The notes: a model not told the origin generated them from the sequence alone. DNA of 64,000 nucleotides from an uncultured Bacteroidales bacterium (GCA_903887775.1 CAISRB010000007.1:124001-188000), one strand, 5' to 3'. Shown: positions 27,750 through 36,990, numbered from the stretch's first letter. Made by a program: numbers and translations.

Positions 27750-28289
27750 ATGACTTCTCACCATATCATCCTTTATTCCTTTTTATGTGTTATTTCCATC
27801 ATTGTTTTTTCGGGGTACCTGGTAAAAATTTACCGGTTCAAAAGGGAAAAGAACAGGGTAACTGAACCCCAGGAAGCAAGAGCAATCGATATTGAGTTAA
27901 AGGGGGATATTTTCGAACTGGACAAACTGTCAATAATTCTTGAAGATTTAGTAAGGTATAACGTCCCTGTTAAAACCATACTGGATCTGAATATTGTTAT
28001 TGAAGAGGTTTATACGAGCATTGTCAATCAACAGAAAGAGGGACAGGATAACAAAAATGTTCTCATCTCCCTTGTGCTTGACCCCGGTCAGATCCGTGTT
28101 AGCATAACTGACCACAATGCTGAATTTAATCCTATTGTGATGCAGAAAATCGATTTAAATGCTCCCTTCGAGGAGATTTCCTTCCATGGGCTGGGTTTTC
28201 ATCTGGTGAGGCATCTCGCTGACGACCTGAATTATCAAAGGATGGAGGACAGGAACATCCTGACCATGAAGAAAACCTATGCGAAATGA
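27750..28289 (+). CDS. Membrane-anchored RsbW-like ATP-binding protein (HATPase_c_2)
   Basis: A 179-residue protein. Residues about 5-27 (IILYSFLCVISIIVFSGYLV) form one TM helix, and a basic stretch follows. Residues about 48-178 are an anti-sigma-kinase-type GHKL domain: LDLNIVIEEVYTSIVNQ is the N-box, VSITDHNAEFNP the G1-box position and FHGLGFHLVRHLADDLNY the G2 box. Compared with active RsbW/SpoIIAB, the Mg-binding Asn of the N-box is Ser and the DxGxG glycines are missing, so kinase activity is doubtful. Membrane anchoring is unusual for this family. It overlaps the next gene by 4 bp, a membrane polyferredoxin, so it may sense or regulate redox state through that partner; this is inference. 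Confidence 0.7.
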   Translation: MTSHHIILYSFLCVISIIVFSGYLVKIYRFKREKNRVTEPQEARAIDIELKGDIFELDKLSIILEDLVRYNVPVKTILDLNIVIEEVYTSIVNQQKEGQDNKNVLISLVLDPGQIRVSITDHNAEFNPIVMQKIDLNAPFEEISFHGLGFHLVRHLADDLNYQRMEDRNILTMKKTYAK

Positions 28290-29593
28290 TGAAAAGACTT
28301 AAATTCCTGGAGTCACTTCTTCGCTGGAAATGGTATCCTGATATTTTAAGACTACCCTTATTCATTGGATTTTTTGTCCTGATCTATGTCTTATTATTCG
28401 GAGACCAGGCTGAAGGCAAAAATACCGGCTTATCAGTGATGTGGGTTTTGATGTGGTCCTTACAGCCCGTTGCCTTTGTTTTATTGGGACGGTTTTGGTG
28501 CGGTATATGTCCGTTCAGTTCAGCAGGCGACCTGGTGCAAAAAATGGTTGGTAATGAAATGCACCCTCCTCTGTTTCTCAAAAAGTACGGAGTGTGGTTT
28601 GCCTATACTTTTTTCATCGTGATCTTTGTAATTGAGACCTTGGTACATATGGCCAGTTCAACGACCGCATCCGGCATCTTATTATTAACTATCTGCACGA
28701 TGGCCATAATTTCGGGAGCTTTTTTCAGAAGGCGGACCTGGTGCCGCTACTTGTGTCCATTGGGTGTTGCCGGGGGCGTATTTTCCAGGCTCAGGGTCGT
28801 TAAGTTAAGTAAAGACAGCGCCATCTGCAACGAATGTAAAGAGTTTGAGTGCTTCCAGGGTACCGTGAATTCGAAAGGATGTCCGATGGGTTTGTGCATA
28901 AAAAGGCATGATCTGGATGCAGATTGTATTTCATGTGGCAATTGCCTGAAAAACTGCCCCAATGGTTCTCCGCGTATTCAATTGCGTTCTCCTGTTAAAG
29001 GCTTCCTGGCAAATGTAAAAATGAGCCAGGCTGAATCGGCATTCACAAGCAGTTTCATAGGCCTGTCGATTGCATTATCCCTGATTAAAGATTTCATGCG
29101 TGAGATTAACCTGTCTTTCGGGTCGGAAACTGCCGTATGGGATGAATTCCTTGTCATCATGCTTTTTTCCGGGCTGTCTTTATCTCTTTTTTATATTTTC
29201 AGCTACATAATCCGGCCAGTCACAAGGCAATCTCAAAAACACAACTTCAGGTTTTTTGGCTTTTTTCTGATCCCTTACGTTTTCTTTGTTTTATTTAACC
29301 TGACTTCTGTGCACGAGGTGTTGCTGAATGGAATGACTTTATTTTACAATGTTACCATATCGATGGGCCTGTCTTTGCCCAAAACCCCTATCCACCCCCT
29401 GGTTGGTTTGCAGGGTATGCATTTCATTCAGGGGCTGGGTGTCCTTGCCGGAAGCATCCTTTCAATTGTTTTTTGTGTTCATGAGTTACAGAAGGCTCTG
29501 AACAACAGGCAGAGGAATAAGATCATTGCTGTCTTCAGCGTTTTTCTTGTGGCGGTTACTGGTTATAGCATTTACCTTCTGATATTCCTTTAG
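28286..29593 (+). CDS. Membrane-bound 4Fe-4S polyferredoxin (NapH/NosR/CcoG-like)
   Basis: A 435-residue inner-membrane protein with several TM helices. Two CxxxCP half-motifs follow helices, as in NapH and NosR: RFWCGICPFSSAGDL (about 72-86) and RTWCRYLCPLGVAGG (about 150-164). A Cys-rich soluble region then carries CNECKEFECFQ, CPMGLC and the ferredoxin motif DCISCGNCLKNCPNG, enough for about two 4Fe-4S clusters. Two more TM blocks follow. Such proteins pass electrons across the membrane for respiratory reductases or reductive maturation; no catalytic partner lies nearby. It starts inside the stop codon region of the RsbW-like gene (4-bp overlap). Confidence 0.8.
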   Translation: MMKRLKFLESLLRWKWYPDILRLPLFIGFFVLIYVLLFGDQAEGKNTGLSVMWVLMWSLQPVAFVLLGRFWCGICPFSSAGDLVQKMVGNEMHPPLFLKKYGVWFAYTFFIVIFVIETLVHMASSTTASGILLLTICTMAIISGAFFRRRTWCRYLCPLGVAGGVFSRLRVVKLSKDSAICNECKEFECFQGTVNSKGCPMGLCIKRHDLDADCISCGNCLKNCPNGSPRIQLRSPVKGFLANVKMSQAESAFTSSFIGLSIALSLIKDFMREINLSFGSETAVWDEFLVIMLFSGLSLSLFYIFSYIIRPVTRQSQKHNFRFFGFFLIPYVFFVLFNLTSVHEVLLNGMTLFYNVTISMGLSLPKTPIHPLVGLQGMHFIQGLGVLAGSILSIVFCVHELQKALNNRQRNKIIAVFSVFLVAVTGYSIYLLIFL

Positions 29594-29687
29594 TCAGATT
29601 AATTTCTGCAGACAAATTCTCCGCATCCGGGGCGGAACCCGCAAGGGCTATGTCGCGGGGTTAATACCGATTTATGCAGCCGATGCA

Positions 29688-29719
29688 TTTGACTTTTTTA
29701 TATTGATTGATTATATTTG
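29688..29719 (+). promoter_or_regulatory. Promoter for the lipoprotein gene at 29798
   Basis: TTTG (29688-29691), a 20-bp spacer and TATATTTG (29712-29719) match the Bacteroidota -33/-7 consensus at every fixed position. The leader would be about 70 nt. Confidence 0.6.
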
Positions 29720-29797
29720 CCATAATATCTTCATGACAGTTTTGCTTTGACACGCTCTTATTGAAAAAGTTATTATTAACCATTTAAATAATGAGTT

Positions 29798-31183
29798 ATG
29801 AGAAAGAAAATTTACTGCTGTTTAATATTTTCAGCCTTGCTGTTGACATTGTTATTCCCGGCCTGTAAGAAAAACTCAGACAATAACACAAACCCGGATG
29901 TTTATACTGAGACCTTCTTTACAAATCCAGGCGATAACCAGATCTATGAAGTTGACAGCGCGGGGCGAAAAGCGATCCTGATGGGACCAAAAGATGTGAA
30001 CGGCTTGCCTGTCAATGTTACGCAGGCCCTGGTTGACGCTCCCGACATGAACCCCAACCATAAATTGCTGATGGACTTTAATGAAGACGGAACTGTAAAA
30101 CAGATCAGCAACCCGGCTATGGGATTCATGACATTCAATTATGTTAATGACACTACAATAGTGATCAGGATGACACTTCCCGACACCCTGGGATCTTACC
30201 AGATGACGTATAATCCAAATAAAACAAAGTCAAAAGGTGATTGCGGCTGCGGAAAAAAGAAAGCCCCGGTAACCGGCCCGAAGCGGGCTGATGTAATGAC
30301 CTTAAGCAACCCTCGGGGGATCAACGTGAAACCTCTGCCACCTTTCACACCCGGCCAGCCCAAATCAACTAATGTTAAGGCCAATATCACTGCGACCTAT
30401 GATCCCGGAGCTGCTTATGTCACGGGCCTTGCAATGAGTGCACAGTATGTAACTGACGAAGGCAAAAGCGGGGCTATTCAGGTGGAAAACGGGAGCCAGG
30501 ATGGGGTTTTCACTTATTCAATGCCCGACAATCCCGCTCCCCCTCCTCCAAGCGGTTTTTCGGCCAAGGTGTACAATATTTTCAATAAACTATGTTATGG
30601 ATCTATCCCTATTGGCCTTGGCAAGGAAGCCATTTGCGGAGCATTAGCCCCTGAAACTGCCGGCATTGGCTTTGTCGTCTGCGAGGTTGCTTTAACAACA
30701 TATATCTGGCTCTGCCGGGCAAATACTGCAGTTAAGATTGGTTCGTACGTTGCTGACATTTATTCTGCAAGCAAGGTTACTATAACCATTACAGCCCAGC
30801 ATCCGACCCTGGCTCCTCAATCAAAACAAGTTGAGTTTGTTCCTTCAACCGGAACATTACCGGATGTGGCATTTTCATATATCGGTTCTGCAATCTTTGA
30901 CAATGTTTACACTGCTCCGGATGTACCCAATGCGTTACAAGGTTATACCATTGTAGCAATTCTCAGCCAGACAGGAACAGGAACGGTTCCTGTACGACTT
31001 TCGATGGTTGGATCCGACGGATATACAAAATCTGAGGATTTCCAGGTCGCGCCGGGTGGAGACTGCCAACTGTATATCCCCGGGGGCGCACAAGGGGTAA
31101 GGGATGATATCAGGGCCCAGATAAACCCGGGATCACCGCCTTTACCGGGCCAGTTGGTGAAACTCTATGTCGTTTTCCAATAA
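29798..31183 (+). CDS. Uncharacterised lipoprotein
   Basis: A 461-residue exported lipoprotein: MRKKIYCCLIFSALLLTLLF leads to the lipobox PAC-KK with Cys about 23, followed by an Asn-rich spacer. I do not recognise the family. Visible features are a Cys/Lys cluster GDCGCGKKKAP (about residue 150), a Pro-rich stretch NPAPPPPSGF (about 245), a Cys-containing central region (LCYGSIPIGLGKEAICGAL, FVVCEVALTTYIWLCRAN) that might form a small disulfide-bonded domain, and beta-rich Ig-like ends. It has its own good promoter and no operon partner. Confidence 0.65.
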   Translation: MRKKIYCCLIFSALLLTLLFPACKKNSDNNTNPDVYTETFFTNPGDNQIYEVDSAGRKAILMGPKDVNGLPVNVTQALVDAPDMNPNHKLLMDFNEDGTVKQISNPAMGFMTFNYVNDTTIVIRMTLPDTLGSYQMTYNPNKTKSKGDCGCGKKKAPVTGPKRADVMTLSNPRGINVKPLPPFTPGQPKSTNVKANITATYDPGAAYVTGLAMSAQYVTDEGKSGAIQVENGSQDGVFTYSMPDNPAPPPPSGFSAKVYNIFNKLCYGSIPIGLGKEAICGALAPETAGIGFVVCEVALTTYIWLCRANTAVKIGSYVADIYSASKVTITITAQHPTLAPQSKQVEFVPSTGTLPDVAFSYIGSAIFDNVYTAPDVPNALQGYTIVAILSQTGTGTVPVRLSMVGSDGYTKSEDFQVAPGGDCQLYIPGGAQGVRDDIRAQINPGSPPLPGQLVKLYVVFQ

Positions 31184-31224
31184 ACGGAAAAACAACATCG
31201 GGCAGATCAGACTTGATTGGATGA

Positions 31225-32583
31225 TCAATAACAATAATCATCGGCTATTGCGATGGCCTGGGAGATGATGTGCAGTCCTTCATCTATCTGATCTTTCGTG
31301 ATACATAAGGGAGGCGCCGTGAATATCCAGTTCCAGCGTACAAATGTATACATTCCCAATTCCCTGATTCTGGCAGCAACCTGACTCATGATCTTCATCT
31401 GTTCTGGCTTTGCATTCCACGGGGCCATGGGCTCTTTGGTATCCCTGTTTTTCACAAGCTCAATACAGCCAAGCAATCCTGTATTCCGGAAATCCCCTAT
31501 CGAGACATGTTTCTTTTTCAGTTCTTCGACCCGGCCTTCCAGGTATTTTCCCATGAGGGCAGCATTTTCCACCAGTCCTTCCTTCTCATAAATATCAATG
31601 ACCGCATTTGCGGCGGCACATGCAACCGGGTGTGCTGAATAGGTCAACCCTAACGGCAGAGGCCTGTCGTCAAAATATTTTGCAATTTTCTCAGATACGA
31701 CAATGCCTCCCATGGGAATATATCCAGAAGTGAGCCCTTTTGCCATGCAAAGAATATCAGGTTCAACCCCATAATTCTCAATACCGAACATTTTCCCTGT
31801 CCGGCCAAACCCGCTCATAACTTCATCAGCAATGATCAGAATCCCGTATTTATCGGCGATTCCTTTTATTTTTTGCCAGTAGCCGGGAGGATATTTGATA
31901 CATCCCGAAGAGCCGGATTCCCCTTCAAATACAATCGCAGCCACACTGTCGGGATTCTCATACCTGATAACCCGCTCAACATGTGCTGAACAAATATCGG
32001 AACACTCCCCGGGCGTTTTACTGCCCCATGGACAACGGTAGCAGTAGGGATTCTCTACATGAATGAAATTAGGCGCCGCCTGGCTGTCAACAGCATGCCG
32101 GCGGGGATCTCCGCCTGCTGAAAAAGCGCCATAAGAAGCCCCGTGAAAAGACTGGTACTGGGTTATAATCTTGAACCTTCCACTGTAAATCCTCGCGATT
32201 TTTACCGCATTTTCGACTGCTTCTGCTCCTCCCAGTGTGAAGAATGTCTTGATCAGATTCCCGGGTGTTATTTCTGCCAGCTTTTTCCCCAAATCACCCC
32301 TGGTTTTTGTGATCATTCCGGGATATACGTAACTGACTTCATTCATCTGCTTTACCACGGCTTCCCTTACTTCAGGATGGCCATGACCGATATTTACATT
32401 CATCAGCTGGGATGAAAAATCAAGATACTTTTTCCCGTCGTAATCATAAAGGTATACGCCCCTGGCATGATGGATATTGATCGGGTTCAGACCAGACTGT
32501 TTAGACCATGAGAACAACGTATAATCTAGGTTGTTTTTAGCGATGATTTCCTTTTCCTGTTGCGATACTGTTTTCTCGGACAT
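31225..32583 (-). CDS. Class III PLP-dependent aminotransferase (omega-amino acid:pyruvate type)
   Basis: A 452-residue fold-type I enzyme. FTLGGAEAVENAVKIARIY is the phosphate-binding and cofactor region, ILIIADEVMSGFGRTGKMF carries the Asp that binds the PLP ring nitrogen, and CMAKGLTSGYIPMG has the Schiff-base Lys. The motifs CYRCPWG and MAKGLTSGYIPMG resemble those I recall for taurine:pyruvate and beta-alanine:pyruvate aminotransferases. It lies 26 bp downstream of a methylmalonate-semialdehyde dehydrogenase homologue, which fits conversion of beta-alanine (or another omega-amine) to a semialdehyde and then an acyl-CoA. The exact substrate is not decidable. Confidence 0.85.
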   Translation of the reverse strand: MSEKTVSQQEKEIIAKNNLDYTLFSWSKQSGLNPINIHHARGVYLYDYDGKKYLDFSSQLMNVNIGHGHPEVREAVVKQMNEVSYVYPGMITKTRGDLGKKLAEITPGNLIKTFFTLGGAEAVENAVKIARIYSGRFKIITQYQSFHGASYGAFSAGGDPRRHAVDSQAAPNFIHVENPYCYRCPWGSKTPGECSDICSAHVERVIRYENPDSVAAIVFEGESGSSGCIKYPPGYWQKIKGIADKYGILIIADEVMSGFGRTGKMFGIENYGVEPDILCMAKGLTSGYIPMGGIVVSEKIAKYFDDRPLPLGLTYSAHPVACAAANAVIDIYEKEGLVENAALMGKYLEGRVEELKKKHVSIGDFRNTGLLGCIELVKNRDTKEPMAPWNAKPEQMKIMSQVAARIRELGMYTFVRWNWIFTAPPLCITKDQIDEGLHIISQAIAIADDYCY

Positions 32584-32609
32584 TTTTAGTTTTTTATAAG
32601 TTTATTCTT

Positions 32610-34067
32610 TCAACTCATCCAGTTTGTTCCTGCTTCGGGGTTCCATTTTGTGGTTGTTTTTTTCAGCTTCGTCCAGAATTGAACCGAGCTTTTTCCTGTG
32701 AGGTCGCCTACCCCGAATTTTGATTCGTTCCAACCACCAAATGAGAATGGCTCCCTTGGGACCGGTACACCAATGTTCACGCCTATCATACCTGCATTGG
32801 CACGTTCAGCTACATACTTTGCCATGCCACCGTTTTGGGTGAAGACGGCTGCAGCATTCCCATACGGATTTGAATTTTCAATGGAAAGGGCTTCGTCAAT
32901 GGTATTCACCCTGATTACAGAGAGCACAGGTCCGAAAATTTCTTCTGTGGCTATGCTCATTCCGGGGGAAACATGGTCAATGACAGTCGGTCCGACATAA
33001 AATCCGTTTTCTTTTCCGGGAACAATCGCATTTCTCCCGTCAAGAAGGATCCTGGCTCCTTGTTTTTCAGCTTCAGTAATATGCCATTCGATCCGGTCTT
33101 TCGCCGCTCTGGAAATTACCGATCCCAGGTTCCGGCCCGGGATGATTTTTGCAGCTTCTTTACAAACCAGATCAATAATCGGGTCGCAATCCCCAACAGC
33201 CACCATCACAGAAGCGGCCATACAACGTTGTCCGGCACAACCCGACATGGATGCAGCAACATTTGCAGCAGTCATTGAACGGTTGGCATCCGGTAGAACG
33301 ATGAGATGGTTTTTTGCCCCGCCCAATGCCAGAACCCTTTTGAAACCGGAGGTGGCCCTGGCATACACGATTTTGGCCACTTTGGTTGAACCGACAAATG
33401 AAATAGCATTAATTCCCGGATGGTCGCAAATGGCTTCCACGATGCTTCGGTTACCGTTCACAATATTGAACACACCTGCAGGCAATCCGGCTTCTTCAAG
33501 CAATCCTGCAATCCTGGCTGCACTCAGGGGAACAACTTCAGAGGGTTTAAGGATCATGGTATTACCCAGAGCCAGGGCATTCGGGATAGTCCAGTTTGGG
33601 ACCATACTTGGAAAATTGAATGGCACGATGCTGGCAACAACCCCCACAGGGCAGGCTTCTGTACGGCACTCCACCCCACTGCTAACTTCCAGGATTTCAC
33701 CACCGGTTATTTGGGGCAGGGAACAGGCGAATTCGGTAAGTTCAATACTCTTTTCGATCTCCGCTTTTGCTTCATCGAAGGTTTTGCCGTTTTCTTCACG
33801 GATAAGTTGTGATAGCCCGCTTATGTTTTTTTCGAGCAAGGCTTTATACCGATAGAATACCTGGACACGCTCCTTGATCGGAACTTTTGACCACAGCCTG
33901 AAAGCTTGCTGCGCCTTTGTTACAGCATCATCAAGATCCCCGGCGCAAGAGAGGGGCACTTTTGAAAGCAGCGTCCCATCGAGGGGAGAAACGACATCCA
34001 GGTATTGTGTGGACTTTGAGGGAACAAACGTTCCGTTGATATAATTCCTGACTTCCGGGTATATCAT
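32610..34067 (-). CDS. mmsA: CoA-acylating methylmalonate/malonate-semialdehyde dehydrogenase
   Basis: A 485-residue member of the aldehyde dehydrogenase superfamily. The N terminus (YINGTFVPSKSTQYLDVVSP) and NFPSMVPNWTIPNALALGNT are typical of MmsA, and the catalytic Cys is in SGCAGQRCMAASVMVA, where the 'GQRCMA' signature distinguishes the CoA-dependent MMSDH group. EIFGPVLSVIRV and the C-terminal PFSFGGWNESKFGVGDLTGK also match. The product would be propionyl-CoA or acetyl-CoA with CO2 and NADH. It is first in a two-gene operon with the class III aminotransferase; a TACATTTG box lies at 34151-34144. Confidence 0.9.
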   Translation of the reverse strand: MIYPEVRNYINGTFVPSKSTQYLDVVSPLDGTLLSKVPLSCAGDLDDAVTKAQQAFRLWSKVPIKERVQVFYRYKALLEKNISGLSQLIREENGKTFDEAKAEIEKSIELTEFACSLPQITGGEILEVSSGVECRTEACPVGVVASIVPFNFPSMVPNWTIPNALALGNTMILKPSEVVPLSAARIAGLLEEAGLPAGVFNIVNGNRSIVEAICDHPGINAISFVGSTKVAKIVYARATSGFKRVLALGGAKNHLIVLPDANRSMTAANVAASMSGCAGQRCMAASVMVAVGDCDPIIDLVCKEAAKIIPGRNLGSVISRAAKDRIEWHITEAEKQGARILLDGRNAIVPGKENGFYVGPTVIDHVSPGMSIATEEIFGPVLSVIRVNTIDEALSIENSNPYGNAAAVFTQNGGMAKYVAERANAGMIGVNIGVPVPREPFSFGGWNESKFGVGDLTGKSSVQFWTKLKKTTTKWNPEAGTNWMS

Positions 34068-34414
34068 AGCGTATAATTATTGTTTTTGGCTGCTGAAAAT
34101 TGGTAATGTGAATTGATTTTTGCATTCAGACTGTGCCTTCGAACAAATGTACAGAAATAATTTGAATCCCTGCGAGCGTATTCCCCTGATTGAGGCGGGG
34201 ATCCTTCAATTTTCAGATACAGGGTTTCAGAAGATATCGCGGGGCCCCTTCGGTGTCCGGTAATTTGCCTGCGGGAATCTCAGGTTCTGCCAAATTCCCT
34301 GCAAGTTGTATCGTAATTAACTATATTTGTAATGCATCACTTATATTCCGGATTTTTCTGTATCTTTCAAAGGGCTTTCTCAGGTAAAAGGATAAACGCT
34401 AACAATTCATTCTT
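34068..34414. promoter_or_regulatory. Divergent intergenic region between mmsA and the ATPase-GNAT gene
   Basis: This 347-bp gap has no convincing ORF. It carries two outward-facing -7 boxes: TACATTTG on the minus strand (34151-34144) for mmsA and TATATTTG on the plus strand (34322-34329) for the gene at 34415, each about 80 bp from its start codon and without a clear -33 box. Between them are the 8-bp palindrome GGGGCCCC (34241-34248) and an imperfect inverted repeat (GCGGGAAT at about 34271 against ATTCCCTGC at about 34294). The shared control region suggests the two units could be co-regulated. Confidence 0.4.
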
Positions 34415-35908
34415 ATGGAAAATAACGAATCAATAAAAATGACCTTTCCGAACAAGCTAACATATACTTTTATAGTTCACCTGTTTGTGAGGGAAATAGC
34501 AAAGATGATCGGATTTTCGGGCGATCAGCTCGACCAGATCGATATCGCCATTGAGGAATCGGTCTCAAACATCATGGTCCATACCAGTGTGGAGGAGAAT
34601 CCTACCTTCGATGTGATCTGTGAAAAGATCCCGGGCGGGATAAAGATCGTCCTCAAGGAAATGGGTATCCCCTTTGATCCGGATCACGTGAAAAGATATG
34701 AATTAACGAAAATCCTCGATGACCTGTCCACCTCCGGATTGGGAATTTACCTCATTCAGAAAGTGATGGATGAACTTTCGTTTCATAATCTCGGGACCCA
34801 GGGAAAAGAAACGGTCATGATCAAATATCTCCCCGGTGCCAGGGCTCAGAAAACCCAGGCTGAGGTTGCCGCCGAAAAGCCATCTCCAGGGATCATCGCC
34901 GAAAAGATCGAATACAATGTAAGGGGCCTTAATCCGAATGAAGCCATTGAAGTCTCCCGCTGTGCCTATAAAACTCATGGATACACATTCTTTGACGATC
35001 ATATTTATTACCCGGAACGCCTGGTAGAGTTGAACAGGACATCAGAAATGATCTCGGCCGTGGCTGTGACAAAAGATAATGTGTTTATGGGCCATGCGGC
35101 TTTGCTGTACCAGTATCCTGAAGATACCATCGCTGAACTGACTTTTGTATTTGTGAATGTTGAATACCGTGGTCAAGGGGCTTTGAACAGGCTGGTCGAT
35201 TACCTCTTCAAAGTTCAGAAAAAGCGCGAATTGAGGGGGCTCTATGCTTACGCCGTAACCAATCACATTTTTACCCAAAAGTCAATGATCAAATTCGAGA
35301 TCAATGATTGCGGGCTCCTGCTGGCAACAAGTCCGGCCTCATGGAAATTCAAAGGAATTTCCGAAGATTCCACACAACGTATCAGTGTACTCCTTGGTTT
35401 TAAGTATATGATGCCTCCTGTCAGGCATAACCTTTATGCCCCGGAACATCATAAAGAAATGATTTCAAAACTATATCTTAACCTTGGCGCCAGCCATGAC
35501 TTTATCGTCCCTTCAGCCGATTCTTTCGAATTTGACCGGCCCGCTGCAACCATATATTCCGGCGCAAACGATCTTGAAGGCTGTGCCGAGATCTTTGTTG
35601 CAAGTTACGGCGCTGATGTAAAGCATCAGACCCGTAAGATTTTACAGGGTTTTTGCCTTCAGCAGATTTCATCGGTCAACCTTTTCCTGAAGCTAAAAGA
35701 TCCCCTTACATACTGGCTCACCGGTGAATTTGAAAAACTGGGTTTCTTTTTTGCCGGTATATTGCCTGAATCGAGAATCGGGGAATCTCTGGTGTTGCAA
35801 TATCTGAATAATGTGAACCTCGATTACAGTAAAATTCTGCTGGTCACTGACCTCGCTAAAGAGTTACTGGTTTATATCAGGGACCGCGACCCCAACATTA
35901 TCACCTAA
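34415..35908 (+). CDS. RsbW-like ATPase fused to GNAT acetyltransferase
   Basis: A 497-residue cytoplasmic fusion. Residues about 1-145 are an anti-sigma-kinase-type GHKL domain with an intact N-box (IDIAIEESVSNIMVHT), a modified G1 box (LKEMGIPFDPDH, Glu for Asp) and a G2 box (SGLGIYLIQKVMDEL). After a linker, about 165-345 form a GNAT N-acetyltransferase domain: FVFVNVEYRGQGALNRLVDY is motif A, the acetyl-CoA pyrophosphate loop (Q/R-x-x-G-x-G/A). The last ~150 residues, with FEKLGFFFAGILPE and LVLQYLNNVNLDY, look like a second, degenerate GNAT lobe. It is followed after 14 bp by an acetylpolyamine amidohydrolase gene and then two STAS genes. I infer a partner-switching regulator with an acetylating output; the substrate is unknown. 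Confidence 0.8.
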   Translation: MENNESIKMTFPNKLTYTFIVHLFVREIAKMIGFSGDQLDQIDIAIEESVSNIMVHTSVEENPTFDVICEKIPGGIKIVLKEMGIPFDPDHVKRYELTKILDDLSTSGLGIYLIQKVMDELSFHNLGTQGKETVMIKYLPGARAQKTQAEVAAEKPSPGIIAEKIEYNVRGLNPNEAIEVSRCAYKTHGYTFFDDHIYYPERLVELNRTSEMISAVAVTKDNVFMGHAALLYQYPEDTIAELTFVFVNVEYRGQGALNRLVDYLFKVQKKRELRGLYAYAVTNHIFTQKSMIKFEINDCGLLLATSPASWKFKGISEDSTQRISVLLGFKYMMPPVRHNLYAPEHHKEMISKLYLNLGASHDFIVPSADSFEFDRPAATIYSGANDLEGCAEIFVASYGADVKHQTRKILQGFCLQQISSVNLFLKLKDPLTYWLTGEFEKLGFFFAGILPESRIGESLVLQYLNNVNLDYSKILLVTDLAKELLVYIRDRDPNIIT

Positions 35909-35922
35909 AGGCAGAAGAACCC

Positions 35923-36990
35923 ATGTTTGTCGTTTATTCTCCTCATCATATCCTGCATAATCCGCCCAAAGAGTTCATCTCAAACCAGGTCGTGGCTTAT
36001 GGTGAGTCGCCTGAAAGGGCAGAGCTTATTTATGAATCGCTGATGGACATTCCCGGGGTGAAACTGATCGGCCCGGAGCAATTCGATCCCGGTCATTTCT
36101 GCAAAATACATTCATCAGCCTACCTTGAATACCTTAAAACAGCATATGAAGAATGGGTTGCTGCCGGATTATGGGCTGAAGGTATCATGCCGGAATTTTT
36201 TGCGCTGGGGAAGTTACGTGACCATCCACCTTTAAAGAGCCCGGAGGGGAAAGCAGGGTTTTACATGACCGACAGTTCAACGATGATTGTCAAAGGCAGT
36301 TGGGAAGCCGTGAAATACTCAGGATTTACAGCACTTACCGGGGCGAAACAACTTCTGAGCGGAGAATCGTCTGTGTTTTCATTATGCCGCCCTCCCGGTC
36401 ATCATGCAGGGTATGATTTTGCCGGTGGCTATTGTTTCGTAAACAATGCGGCCCTGGCAGCCAAATACCTGCAGGACCAGGGCGATCTCAGGGGTGGCGG
36501 AACCCTGAGAGTGGGTATTCTCGACCTTGATTTCCATCATGGAAACGGCACCCAGGATATTGTTCAGCGCCTTGAAAACATACTGTTGATTTCGATACAC
36601 GGAGACCCTGATCATTCGTATCCATACCTAACCGGGTTTGACACGGAAAACACTTCAAAAAACATCAATTTCCCTCTTCCACCGGGCACTGCCGACGAAG
36701 TCTATTTCAGTGTTTTCTGTGATGCAGTTGCGCTATTGCAGCAATTCGGGGCCGGCTATCTTGTCATATCCCTGGGCGTGGATACCTTTGAAAAGGATCA
36801 GCTTGGTAATTTCAGTCTATCTTCGGAAATATATACACGTCTTGCAGAATGCCTGATCTCCCGATTGAAGATTCCAACCCTGATCGTGATGGAAGGAGGA
36901 TATAATACGGATTACCTGGCCAGGAATGTGGTGTCGTTCCTGAAGCCGTTTTACGACACATTCAGAATCTCGTCGAGCCCCGATAATTGA
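35923..36990 (+). CDS. Acetylpolyamine amidohydrolase / histone deacetylase family protein
   Basis: A 355-residue zinc hydrolase. The catalytic His pair is in SLCRPPGHHAGYDFAGGYCF, the zinc ligands Asp and His are in ILDLDFHHGNGTQDI, and the second Asp ligand is in LGVDTFEKDQLG. The N terminus (FVVYSPHHILHNPPKEF) and the middle (KSPEGKAGFYMTDSSTMI) follow the pattern I recall for Mycoplana acetylpolyamine amidohydrolase (about 341 residues), a closer fit than class I HDAC or AcuC. It should remove acetyl groups from acetylated polyamines or a related amine or protein lysine. It is coupled to the ATPase-GNAT gene (14 bp), an opposing acetyl-transfer activity. Its 3' end overlaps a convergent STAS gene by 40 bp. 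Confidence 0.88.
   Translation: MFVVYSPHHILHNPPKEFISNQVVAYGESPERAELIYESLMDIPGVKLIGPEQFDPGHFCKIHSSAYLEYLKTAYEEWVAAGLWAEGIMPEFFALGKLRDHPPLKSPEGKAGFYMTDSSTMIVKGSWEAVKYSGFTALTGAKQLLSGESSVFSLCRPPGHHAGYDFAGGYCFVNNAALAAKYLQDQGDLRGGGTLRVGILDLDFHHGNGTQDIVQRLENILLISIHGDPDHSYPYLTGFDTENTSKNINFPLPPGTADEVYFSVFCDAVALLQQFGAGYLVISLGVDTFEKDQLGNFSLSSEIYTRLAECLISRLKIPTLIVMEGGYNTDYLARNVVSFLKPFYDTFRISSSPDN

Noticed and set aside
27503-27865. 120-codon plus-strand frame across the region before the RsbW-like gene
   Set aside because: It overlaps the beta-barrel gene start and the RsbW-like gene start in another frame and has no domain; the -7 box lies inside it.
29594-29687. Possible structured RNA (GGGGCGGAACCCGC-type inverted bits) before the 29.8-kb lipoprotein gene
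   Set aside because: Only short imperfect pairings, upstream of the predicted promoter; no known RNA family recognised.
33142-33855. 237-codon plus-strand frame inside mmsA
   Set aside because: It is antisense to a well-supported dehydrogenase gene and its translation has no recognisable domain.
34241-34248. GGGGCCCC palindrome in the mmsA divergent region as a terminator or operator
   Set aside because: It is short with no T-tract and no second copy; insufficient for a call beyond noting it.
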